Origin: Enterobacteriaceae bacterium
Lineage (GTDB): Bacteria; Pseudomonadota; Gammaproteobacteria; Enterobacterales; Enterobacteriaceae
Assembly (NCBI GenBank): GCA_022712475.1
Contig: JALAGK010000302.1
Span: 1-5,945 of the forward strand
Length of the DNA: 5,945 nt
Direction: 5' to 3'
Part shown: one piece after another, positions 1-5,945 of the stretch
How positions within the stretch are numbered: position 1 is the first letter of the stretch
Layout: each line of letters opens with the position of its first letter
Translations under genes and position numbers: made by a program
Notes under the pieces: model-generated
Database searches by the model: none
The model's input: only the letters and a program-made list of their open reading frames with translations
Told to the model about the DNA's origin: nothing

Positions 1-148
1 GGTCATTGCCGCATCAACAAGTGCAGGAACCGGTCGGGGGCGCTGGTGGTTTGGCTGGATTAGCGGTGCTGTCGCGCTGGCGGCACTGTGGTTTTTTCTT
101 TCAACAACATTGCAGGGCCTGGTATCACAACTTACAGGGATGGCGTAA
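1..148 (+). CDS. tssL: TssL (DotU/IcmH family), C-terminal end only
   Basis: This is the last 48 codons of a gene that begins before the window, read from base 2 to the TAA at 146-148. The visible protein is a polar, Gly/Arg-containing stretch (TGRGRWW), then one hydrophobic segment (about WFGWISGAVALAALWFFL) and a short tail ending QLTGMA. A single membrane helix at the extreme C-terminus with few residues after it is the hallmark of TssL/DotU proteins. These are tail-anchored in the inner membrane with a cytoplasmic N-domain and form the TssJLM membrane complex with TssM and TssJ. The stop codon is directly followed by the tagL ATG. The assignment rests on the C-terminal anchor plus position directly before tagL and hcp; the cytoplasmic DotU domain itself is outside the window. 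Confidence 0.85.
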   Translation, partial: VIAASTSAGTGRGRWWFGWISGAVALAALWFFLSTTLQGLVSQLTGMA

Positions 149-1858
149 ATGCGAATACTCAGCCAGGTATGGCCGGGGGTTTTTAGCGCGACGCTGGCGC
201 TGTTGCTTTTCTGGGGGTTCTGGCCGTTATCAAGGGGCTCTCAGTGGACGCTGACAGCGTTGGTTATCGTTCTCGCTGGTAGCTGGATTTTCTGGCGCTG
301 GCGACGCGCACGCAAGCTGCAGGAGGCGGCATCAGAATTTGACGATGCAAGTCTGCCGCCAGAGTCGTATCAGGGAGCCATTGTGCTGGCCTGTGGCGAC
401 AATGACATTTTGTTTCGTGAACTGAATGTCCGTGAGGCCCAGCAGGGTTGGTATTTGCGTATTCCTGAACCGGAACATTTGGTGCTTATGGCGCAGCGTT
501 TATCTGTGGCTCGCCCGGGGCTTATCTGGCGAGTTTCAGTCATGATGACCGTGGCGCCAGAGCACCATAAGGATGGCGAAGCGTTCATGCAGCAAATGCA
601 TGCATGGCGTCGCGCGATTTCGCTCTGCCGCCACTGGCTGCCAGGTGAATTGCCCGTCTGGGGCTGCTGTTATGTCAACCCACCTGATGCGGATTACGCC
701 AGCGATGCTCGTTGGTTTACGCGTCTTGCAGGTAATGACGAGATGCAAATATGGCGCGACAGCAAAGTAGGTATCCCTCTGAGTGACTGGGGCGCTCAGC
801 CTATTTCTCGCCAGTCGCGTTTAAGCCAGACGCTGTGGCTCAACGGTGCCGTCGCCTGGGCAGAGTCACGCATATTCTCTGTATTTAGTGCGGCAGGTAG
901 TGACGCGAAGCCGATTTTCCCTTGCCTGTGGATATGGCATCTCTCGCCATTTGCCGCGCGTGCCAATAACGACTGGCAGCGTAATGTGGCAAATATCACA
1001 TCGCTGGTTCCTCTTAATGAAAACAAAGAGGGTGAACTGCCGTTTCCGGACCCTCTGTTATCGGTACTGCCCGTGCGTTCTGGCCTGAGTCGTGTTGAGC
1101 GCCAGTGCGGTCTGGCTGGGCTGTTATTGGGGGTGTTCCTGGTACTGGCGATGCTGGCTTCTTACATCAATAACCAACGTCTGATTCAAAACGTCAGCGA
1201 TCATCTTCAGCTTTATGAGCGCCTTAAAGGCGAGCCGGCGCAACCTAAGTTGCTGGCACAAAATCGGTTACGTGCTGATGCGTTACTTTTGGACGAATGG
1301 CAGCGCGAGGGGGCCCCGGTACGTTATTCAATGGGGATGTTCCAGGGGGGACGATTGCTGCCGCTTATTCGTACCGCGGTCAATAGCTGGGCACCTCCAC
1401 CACCGCCCGTTCCGGTTATTGTGCAGGCAGCGCCTGACACCGTAAGTCTGGACAGTATGGCGTTGTTCGATACAGGTAAAGCAAAACTGATTGAAGGTTC
1501 AACCAAAATTCTCGTGGAAGCGCTGATGAATATTAAAGCGCGTCCGGGCTGGCTGATTGTGGTATCAGGGCACACGGACAATACCGGGGATGCAAAGACA
1601 AACCAGCAGCTCTCACTCAAGCGTGCTGAAGCAGTACGTGACTGGATGCTGGCGACCAGCGATGTTTCGCCAGGGTGTTTTGCGGTTCGAGGGTATGGTG
1701 CGAGCCGACCTGTTGAATCCAACGACACGCCGGAAGGGCGCAAGCTTAACCGCCGTGTCGAAATCAGCCTTGTGCCGCAGGCGGATGCCTGTCAGGACAG
1801 GACTGAATCCACTTCACCAACAGAAGGTGAAGACTCAACGTTAATCAAGGAGAATTAA
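149..1858 (+). CDS. tagL: TagL-like T6SS inner-membrane protein with OmpA peptidoglycan-binding domain
   Basis: A 569-residue protein predicted to anchor the T6SS membrane complex to peptidoglycan. Two hydrophobic helices (about residues 8-27 and 33-51) form an N-terminal hairpin. A region of roughly 270 residues, presumably cytoplasmic, follows with no Walker A motif. A third helix (about 320-340) leads to a periplasmic part with a five-proline linker (416-420) and an OmpA-family domain (about 430-545). That domain has GHTDNTG (474-480), LSLKRA (488-493) and NRRVEI (534-539). D477 and R492 have the 15-residue spacing of the diaminopimelate-binding Asp/Arg pair of OmpA-like domains, so cell-wall binding should be intact. 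A polar tail of about 25 residues ends the protein. Three helices plus an OmpA domain match what is known of TagL from E. coli Sci-1. The ATG abuts the tssL stop, with AGGGA at 136-140 as a plausible ribosome binding site. Evolved-TssL proteins also carry OmpA domains, but here TssL is a separate gene. Confidence 0.9.
   Translation: MRILSQVWPGVFSATLALLLFWGFWPLSRGSQWTLTALVIVLAGSWIFWRWRRARKLQEAASEFDDASLPPESYQGAIVLACGDNDILFRELNVREAQQGWYLRIPEPEHLVLMAQRLSVARPGLIWRVSVMMTVAPEHHKDGEAFMQQMHAWRRAISLCRHWLPGELPVWGCCYVNPPDADYASDARWFTRLAGNDEMQIWRDSKVGIPLSDWGAQPISRQSRLSQTLWLNGAVAWAESRIFSVFSAAGSDAKPIFPCLWIWHLSPFAARANNDWQRNVANITSLVPLNENKEGELPFPDPLLSVLPVRSGLSRVERQCGLAGLLLGVFLVLAMLASYINNQRLIQNVSDHLQLYERLKGEPAQPKLLAQNRLRADALLLDEWQREGAPVRYSMGMFQGGRLLPLIRTAVNSWAPPPPPVPVIVQAAPDTVSLDSMALFDTGKAKLIEGSTKILVEALMNIKARPGWLIVVSGHTDNTGDAKTNQQLSLKRAEAVRDWMLATSDVSPGCFAVRGYGASRPVESNDTPEGRKLNRRVEISLVPQADACQDRTESTSPTEGEDSTLIKEN
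1812..1832 (+). other. Hairpin just upstream of the hcp ribosome binding site
   Basis: CTTCACC (1812-1818) and GGTGAAG (1826-1832) form a perfect 7-bp stem around the 7-base loop AACAGAA. It sits in the codons of the polar TagL tail, 14 bases before the hcp Shine-Dalgarno sequence. It is not followed by a T-run, so it is not an intrinsic terminator. A role in mRNA processing or 5' protection of an hcp transcript is inference only; a 7-bp stem can occur by chance. Confidence 0.4.
1847..1853 (+). promoter_or_regulatory. Strong ribosome binding site of hcp
   Basis: AAGGAGA lies five bases before the hcp ATG at 1859 and overlaps the last codons of tagL. It is a near-consensus Shine-Dalgarno sequence, clearly stronger than those of tagL and clpV, as expected for a subunit needed in many copies per tail tube. 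Confidence 0.8.
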
Positions 1859-2350
1859 ATGGCTATTCCTGTTTACCTTTGGCTCAAGGATGACGGCGGA
1901 GCGGATATCAAAGGTTCTGTCGATGTGAAAGATCGCGAAGGCAGCATCGAAGTGGTTGCGCAGCAGCACAACCTATACATTCCGACGGATAACAATACCG
2001 GTAAGCTGACCGGTACCCGTGTACACACGCCGTTCAAATTCACTAAAGAGATTGATGCTTCAAGCCCTTATCTTTACAAAGCGGTGACAACTGGGCAGAC
2101 CCTGAAAGCGGCCGAATTTAAGTGGTACAAAATTGACGATGCCGGGCAGGAAGTTGAGTACTTCAATACCAAGCTGGAAAACGTCAAGGTCGTAAAAGTC
2201 GCGCCGGTGATGTACGACGTGAAAGATCCGGCAAAAGAGAAGCACAACCACCTGGAAGAGGTGGAGCTGCGCTACGAGAAAATCACCTGGACTTACAAAG
2301 ACGGCAACATCATTCATTCTGACTCCTGGAATGAGCGTGTTACTGCCTGA
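1859..2350 (+). CDS. hcp: Hcp (TssD), T6SS inner-tube protein
   Basis: A 163-residue protein of the Hcp1 family. Hcp forms hexameric rings that stack into the inner tube, which is propelled out of the cell when the sheath contracts; effectors can travel in the ring lumen. Recognisable features are the start MAIPVYLWLKDDGGADIKG, the segment HTPFKFTKEIDASSPYLYKA, the FNTKLENVKVV stretch and the C-terminal WTYKDGNIIHSDSW that is typical of enterobacterial Hcp. Length and lack of a signal peptide fit the family, and there is no cysteine. There is no C-terminal extension, so this is a structural Hcp rather than an effector-fused one. The ATG directly follows the tagL TAA and has a strong ribosome binding site. 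A terminator starts 10 bases after the stop codon, making hcp the last gene before a transcription boundary. Confidence 0.97.
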   Translation: MAIPVYLWLKDDGGADIKGSVDVKDREGSIEVVAQQHNLYIPTDNNTGKLTGTRVHTPFKFTKEIDASSPYLYKAVTTGQTLKAAEFKWYKIDDAGQEVEYFNTKLENVKVVKVAPVMYDVKDPAKEKHNHLEEVELRYEKITWTYKDGNIIHSDSWNERVTA

Positions 2351-2360
2351 TGTTAATTTT

Positions 2361-2391
2361 AAAAGCAGACGCCTGGCGTCTGCTTTTTTTT
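2361..2391 (+). terminator. Rho-independent terminator after hcp
   Basis: AAAAGCAGACG (2361-2371) pairs perfectly with CGTCTGCTTTT (2377-2387) around a CCTGG loop, and eight consecutive T run from 2384 to 2391. It lies 10 bases after the hcp stop. It should end most transcripts of the tssL-tagL-hcp unit and shield the hcp 3' end. The opposite strand has only four T after the stem, so it is mainly directional. Read-through to clpV cannot be judged from sequence. Confidence 0.93.
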
Positions 2392-2396
2392 CGCCT

Positions 2397-2429
2397 TTTT
2401 TGTTAAGTGACTCATGCGCTTAACAAAAA
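2397..2429. repeat. Perfect 11-bp inverted repeat in the hcp-clpV gap
   Basis: TTTTTGTTAAG (2397-2407) is the exact reverse complement of CTTAACAAAAA (2419-2429), separated by 11 bases. As RNA the stem could extend by a G-U and a G-C pair to a 7-base loop. It follows the hcp terminator directly and is AT-rich, with no T-run after the right arm on the + strand. The arm centres are 22 bases apart, about two DNA turns, so a binding site for a dimeric regulator of clpV is possible. A second RNA hairpin in the clpV leader is the alternative. The repeat is seen; its role is unknown. Confidence 0.75.
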
Positions 2430-2507
2430 TGCCGGATACGGATAAAGCACAAACCCCTTTAAGCAAGTGTATGGTTGCACACAATATCGCGCCAGAAACG
2501 CAGAACT

Positions 2508-2516
2508 GGAAAGAGA
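2508..2516 (+). promoter_or_regulatory. Ribosome binding site that fixes the clpV start
   Basis: The purine run GGAAAGAGA ends six bases before the ATG at 2523. It is a modest Shine-Dalgarno match but correctly placed. The longer in-frame option, a TTG at 2475, has no such sequence and would add a basic 16-residue leader absent from ClpV proteins, which begin MENxAVLLRRLNP. Confidence 0.6.
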
Positions 2517-2522
2517 AACATT

Positions 2523-5156
2523 ATGGAAAATCAGGCAGTTTTACTACGTCGGCTTAACCCTTTCTGCGCGAGCGCTCTGGAGGCCGCAGCCTCTTTATGC
2601 CAGACGCGTGCCCATGCTGAAATTCGCGTTGAACACTGGTTACTCAAGTTACTTGAGCAGGGCGAGGGCGATATCACCGTGCTGGCTCGTCGCTATGACT
2701 GGGATATGGACGGGCTGTGGCAGGCATTGCTGGAATGGCTGGAAAAGCTCCCGCGTTCGGTCCGCAGCCGGCCACAGCTTTCTTCGTCGCTGATGCAACT
2801 CATTCGCCAGGCCTGGCTCGTTGCGTCACTGGAAGAAAATGATACCTGCATTCGCAGCCATCATCTGCTGACTGCTCTGGTCGATGAGCCGTCACTGCTG
2901 GCCTGCGACGGTTTGTGGCCGCTTCTGAGTCTGAGTCGGACCCACCTGGAGCGTTTGCGACCGCTGCTTGACAGTACGTCGGACGAACGCGAGCAAGTAC
3001 AGCAAGAAGAAGAGATGCCGCTTGCGACTGGCCCTGAAGCGCCCGTCTCAGAAGATGCCATATCATCTACAGGACAGGGACTATCTGCCGTACTGCAGGG
3101 GGCTTTGGATAAATTCACGCTCGATATCACTGCCAGGGCGCGCGCTCAGGAAATCGACCCGGTATTTGGTCGCGACAATGAAATTCGCCAGATGGTGGAC
3201 ATCCTCTCACGTCGGCGCAAGAACAATCCAATTCTGGTGGGTGAGCCAGGTGTAGGTAAAACGGCGCTGGTTGAAGGGCTGGCACTGCGTATTGTTGCCG
3301 GTGATGTACCGGAAAGCTTAAAGCCGGTAGCGGTTAGAACGCTGGATTTGGGGTTACTACAGGCAGGTGCCGGTGTGAAGGGGGAGTTTGAACAGCGCCT
3401 GAAGAACGTTATCGCTGCGGTACAGCAGTCAGAGAAGCCGATTTTGTTGTTTATTGACGAAGCTCATACCATTATCGGCGCTGGCAACCAGGCCGGCGGT
3501 GCTGACGCGGCTAACCTGTTAAAACCTGCTCTGGCACGCGGTGAGTTACGTACCATCGCGGCGACTACCTGGAGCGAGTACAAGCAGTACTTTGAGCGCG
3601 ATGCTGCACTGGAACGCCGCTTCCAGATGGTGAAGGTGGACGAACCCAGCGACGATGTTGCTTGTCTGATGCTGCGCGGCCTGAAATCGCGCTACGCCAG
3701 CCACCACGGTGTGCACATAACGGATGCTGCCGTGAAGGCAGCGGTGACGTTGTCACGTCGATATCTCACCGGTCGTCAATTGCCGGATAAGGCTGTAGAC
3801 ATACTCGACACGGCGGCGGCAAGAGTACGCATGAGTCTTGATACACGGCCTTCCTCTCTGACCGGCACCCAGGCACAGCTGGATGCACTGATCATGGAAC
3901 AACAGGCTATTGAAGAAGACAGCCAGTTTATCATTCCACCAGGCGAAGAACGTCTGGCCGATATCTCTGACAGACGGCATGAACTGAATATTGAGCTGGA
4001 AACGCTGCAGGCAAAGTATCAGCAGGAAAAGGTGCTCGCGCAGAAAATCCTGGCACTACGCCAGAGCGAACCTCAAAGCCAGCAGTTGAAAGACCTTAGC
4101 TATGAGTTGGTTGCGTTGCAGGGGATTTCGCCTTCGCTGATGCTCGATGTTGATGCCCGCACGGTGGCAACCGTGGTGGCTGACTGGACAGGCGTTCCAC
4201 TGTCTTCACTGCTTAAAGACGAACAAAGCGAGCTGCTCAACCTTGAACTGGAACTGGAGCAGCGTGTTGTTGGTCAACCGGCTGCGCTCACGGCTATCGC
4301 ACAGCGTCTGCGAGCCTCTTACACCGGCCTTACGCCAGAGTCAGGTCCACAGGGCGTGTTTCTGCTGGTGGGGCCAAGCGGTGTCGGAAAAACAGAAACG
4401 GCGCTGGCGCTGGCTGACACGCTGTATGGTGGTGAAAAATCGCTGATTACCATTAACCTGTCTGAATATCAGGAAGCCCACACCGTATCTCAGTTGAAAG
4501 GCTCTCCTCCCGGGTATGTCGGTTACGGACAGGGTGGTGTGCTGACTGAAGCCGTTCGCAAGCGCCCGTACAGCATTGTACTGCTTGATGAGGTTGAGAA
4601 AGCGCATCGCGATGTGATGAACGTGTTCTACCAGGTGTTTGACAGGGGTTTTATGCGTGACGGCGAAGGGCGTGAAATCGATTTTCGCAACACGGTCATT
4701 GTGATGACATCAAATCTTGGCAGTGATGGTTTGATGCAGTTGCTTGAAGAGAAACCCGCAGCCACCGACGCTGAGCTACATGAATTGCTGCGCCCGGTAT
4801 TACGTGACCATTTTCAGCCTGCCTTACTGGCTCGTTTCCAGTCAGTGATTTACCGACCTCTGGATGCCAGCGCCATGCGCACCATTGTTGAAATGAAACT
4901 TGCCCAGGTGGGTAAACGTCTACAGCGCCACTACGCCATGCGCACAGACTTTAGCGACAGTCTGTACGATGCGCTGGTGAATGCCTGCCTGCTGCCGGAT
5001 ACCGGCGCGCGCAATATTGACAGTCTTCTCAACCAGCAAATTCTGCCGGTTCTGGGTCAACAACTTCTCTCTCGCCAGCGCGACGCGCTGAGAAATACCA
5101 CGTTGCGCCTGAGCTGGGAAGACGAGAGCGGGATCGTGCTGGAGTTTGTTGATTAA
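2523..5156 (+). CDS. clpV: ClpV (TssH), AAA+ ATPase that recycles the T6SS sheath
   Basis: An 877-residue HSP100/Clp ATPase with two ATPase modules. ClpV hexamers bind the N-terminal helix of TssC exposed on contracted sheaths and thread the subunits apart in the cytoplasm so the tail can be rebuilt. The N-domain spans about residues 1-149 and is followed by an acidic linker (about 150-190). The first module has Walker A GEPGVGKT (240-247), a pore loop around V285-K286-G287, Walker B FIDEAH (310-315) and arginines R365/R366. A short coiled-coil middle domain (about 437-553) follows. The second module has Walker A GPSGVGKT (617-624), pore loop GYVG (664-667), Walker B LLDEVEK (687-693), R771 and a sensor-2 GAR (R830). 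All catalytic residues look intact. The Clp-type double module could suggest ClpB, but the N-terminal sequence, the short middle domain and the hcp/tssA neighbours indicate ClpV. The gene is cut off from hcp by a terminator; no convincing promoter of its own was found. Confidence 0.97.
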   Translation: MENQAVLLRRLNPFCASALEAAASLCQTRAHAEIRVEHWLLKLLEQGEGDITVLARRYDWDMDGLWQALLEWLEKLPRSVRSRPQLSSSLMQLIRQAWLVASLEENDTCIRSHHLLTALVDEPSLLACDGLWPLLSLSRTHLERLRPLLDSTSDEREQVQQEEEMPLATGPEAPVSEDAISSTGQGLSAVLQGALDKFTLDITARARAQEIDPVFGRDNEIRQMVDILSRRRKNNPILVGEPGVGKTALVEGLALRIVAGDVPESLKPVAVRTLDLGLLQAGAGVKGEFEQRLKNVIAAVQQSEKPILLFIDEAHTIIGAGNQAGGADAANLLKPALARGELRTIAATTWSEYKQYFERDAALERRFQMVKVDEPSDDVACLMLRGLKSRYASHHGVHITDAAVKAAVTLSRRYLTGRQLPDKAVDILDTAAARVRMSLDTRPSSLTGTQAQLDALIMEQQAIEEDSQFIIPPGEERLADISDRRHELNIELETLQAKYQQEKVLAQKILALRQSEPQSQQLKDLSYELVALQGISPSLMLDVDARTVATVVADWTGVPLSSLLKDEQSELLNLELELEQRVVGQPAALTAIAQRLRASYTGLTPESGPQGVFLLVGPSGVGKTETALALADTLYGGEKSLITINLSEYQEAHTVSQLKGSPPGYVGYGQGGVLTEAVRKRPYSIVLLDEVEKAHRDVMNVFYQVFDRGFMRDGEGREIDFRNTVIVMTSNLGSDGLMQLLEEKPAATDAELHELLRPVLRDHFQPALLARFQSVIYRPLDASAMRTIVEMKLAQVGKRLQRHYAMRTDFSDSLYDALVNACLLPDTGARNIDSLLNQQILPVLGQQLLSRQRDALRNTTLRLSWEDESGIVLEFVD

Positions 5157-5173
5157 CGTGAAGGTATCGGTAT

Positions 5174-5196
5174 ATGGCGCTTCGTGTGAGCGCCAT
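5174..5196 (+). other. Stem-loop between clpV and tssA
   Basis: ATGGCGCT (5174-5181) pairs perfectly with AGCGCCAT (5189-5196) around a 7-base loop in the 69-base gap. No T-run follows, so it is unlikely to stop transcription by itself. It ends 16 bases before the tssA Shine-Dalgarno sequence and leaves that sequence free. A role as a processing or mRNA-stability element is only a guess. Confidence 0.5.
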
Positions 5197-5212
5197 CGTT
5201 GCTTGTCGGGCC

Positions 5213-5218
5213 AGGAGG
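5213..5218 (+). promoter_or_regulatory. Consensus ribosome binding site of tssA
   Basis: AGGAGG lies seven bases before the ATG at 5226, a full-consensus Shine-Dalgarno sequence at good spacing. It fixes this start over the downstream in-frame ATG at codon 7. Confidence 0.85.
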
Positions 5219-5225
5219 TAAGGGT

Positions 5226-5945
5226 ATGAACGGTACATTGGCGATGCTGTGCCAGCGCTTTTTTAGCGAAGGCCAGGAGCGTGCGGTGTCGCTGGCCAGC
5301 GATCAAACGGCGTTGTGGGATAAATGGCTGTTGCCGATAACATCAGAGCAGCCAGCGGGTGAAGATCCCGGTTACGATGACGACTTCCAGCGTATGCGTG
5401 AAGAGGTCAATCGCCTGTCAGGCATTGATACGGCGCTTATCTGTCAGCTTGCCGAATCACTATTGACAACACGTGCCAAAGACGTGCGTGTGGCAACCTA
5501 CTACGCCTGGGCTCGTCTGCACCAGGACGGTGAAGAGGGGCTGGCAGAAGGGCTGGCGTTGTTGCTTGGGTTACTGGAGCGCTATGGCGAAACGCTACTG
5601 CCGGCACGTCCGAACAGCCGCAAACTGGCGCTGGAATGGCTTGCAGGGGCAAAGGTTCTGGACAGCCTGTTGCTCTATCCGGAAGTGGACCGACCTGCTT
5701 TTGAACGTGTGCTGGCGGCACTGGTGGGTATTGAAACCGCGCTTGAAAGTTGGCCTGACGCATCGCGTCCGGAACTGGGCGCGCTAAGTTCGGCGCTGGA
5801 AGCGCGCCTGGCACGGGCAGGGGGCGCGGATGCCGTTGCGCCACAAGGCGGCGGGCCTGCAGCCGTGTTGCCAGCAGCAACAGGCGCGGTTCCTGCCGTT
5901 GAAAGTATTCGCTCGAGCCGGGACCTGCTGGACCAGGCGCGGGCA
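5226..5945 (+). CDS. tssA: TssA (ImpA/VasJ family), N-terminal 240 residues; cut by window end
   Basis: The reading frame is open to the last base, so the gene continues beyond the window. The visible part holds an ImpA-N domain (about residues 35-150). It has the family signature PITSEQPAGEDPGYDDDF, the AKDVRVATYYAWARL helix (a variant of the usual SKDLRVA), GLAEGLALLLGLLERY and the RKLALEWLAGAK helix. TssA proteins dock on the membrane complex, recruit the baseplate and coordinate growth of tube and sheath. After the domain comes a helical stretch, then an Ala/Gly/Pro-rich linker (about 197-225), and then SSRDLLDQARA, which starts the next helical domain as in VasJ/VCA0119-type TssA proteins. 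The C-terminal domain that decides the TssA class is outside the window. The gap of 69 bases to clpV, with no terminator, suggests co-transcription with clpV. Confidence 0.92.
   Translation, partial: MNGTLAMLCQRFFSEGQERAVSLASDQTALWDKWLLPITSEQPAGEDPGYDDDFQRMREEVNRLSGIDTALICQLAESLLTTRAKDVRVATYYAWARLHQDGEEGLAEGLALLLGLLERYGETLLPARPNSRKLALEWLAGAKVLDSLLLYPEVDRPAFERVLAALVGIETALESWPDASRPELGALSSALEARLARAGGADAVAPQGGGPAAVLPAATGAVPAVESIRSSRDLLDQARA

Noticed and set aside
6..254. 82-codon ORF across the tssL/tagL junction
   Set aside because: Out of frame with tssL, whose membrane anchor reads cleanly to the stop at 146-148, and overlapping the tagL start. A frame shadow.
1324..1743. 139-codon ORF on the minus strand inside tagL
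   Set aside because: Lies wholly opposite the conserved OmpA-domain coding region, shows no recognisable domain, and is explained as a shadow of the + strand gene.
2420..2446. Promoter-like pair TTAACA / GATAAA before clpV
   Set aside because: The spacer is only 15 bases, the -10 matches 4 of 6, and the -35 lies in the inverted repeat. Not strong enough to annotate.
2429..2450. Possible half of a REP element (TGCCGGATACGG...)
   Set aside because: Resembles the start of enterobacterial REP sequences, but the complementary arm is missing, so no palindrome forms.
2475..2522. In-frame 16-residue N-terminal extension of ClpV from a TTG codon
   Set aside because: TTG start with no Shine-Dalgarno. 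The basic leader is not part of known ClpV N-termini, and the ATG at 2523 has a suitably spaced purine-rich site and the family start sequence.
2471..2557. 28-codon ORF starting with ATG and overlapping the clpV start, a possible regulatory leader peptide
   Set aside because: No ribosome binding site precedes it and the peptide has no recognisable character; it is probably chance.
4920..5306. 128-codon minus-strand ORF spanning the clpV end and tssA start
   Set aside because: Opposite two well-supported genes, with no recognisable motif and no support from context.
5437..5880. 147-codon Pro/Arg/Ala-rich ORF on the minus strand opposite tssA
   Set aside because: The composition is what antisense reading of a GC-rich Ala/Leu/Gly gene gives; no domain or ribosome binding site was recognised.

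Overview
The window is a stretch of a type VI secretion system (T6SS) gene cluster. All genes lie on the + strand, packed end to end. The likely source is an enterobacterium (order Enterobacterales). The Hcp and ClpV proteins look like those of enterobacterial T6SS-1 loci related to the enteroaggregative E. coli Sci-1 cluster, and the tssL-tagL-hcp-clpV order fits that type. Genus cannot be settled from the sequence alone.

Layout: (1) bases 1-148, the last 48 codons of tssL (DotU/IcmH family), ending in its C-terminal membrane anchor; (2) 149-1858, tagL, a three-helix inner-membrane protein with a periplasmic OmpA-type peptidoglycan-binding domain; (3) 1859-2350, hcp (tssD), the inner-tube subunit; (4) 2351-2522, a 172-base gap holding a strong intrinsic terminator (2361-2391) and then a separate perfect 11-bp inverted repeat (2397-2429); (5) 2523-5156, clpV (tssH), the AAA+ ATPase that recycles the contracted sheath; (6) 5157-5225, a short gap with an 8-bp stem-loop and a strong Shine-Dalgarno sequence; (7) 5226-5945, the first 240 codons of tssA, cut by the window end.

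How the parts fit together: TssL belongs to the TssJLM membrane complex and TagL ties that complex to the cell wall. TssA primes and guides tail assembly, Hcp polymerises into the tube that is fired, and ClpV dismantles the used sheath. No vgrG, PAAR, effector or immunity gene lies in this window. Both upstream junctions (tssL/tagL and tagL/hcp) are TAA directly followed by ATG, which suggests translational coupling. hcp is bracketed by a small hairpin just before its ribosome binding site and a terminator just after its stop codon. This would allow a discrete, abundant hcp message, with clpV-tssA reached by read-through or from its own promoter.

I found no mobile element, CRISPR array, tRNA or rRNA, and no frameshift or broken gene. 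This is a well-known system; the points worth a second look are TagL architecture and the untranslated structures around hcp.
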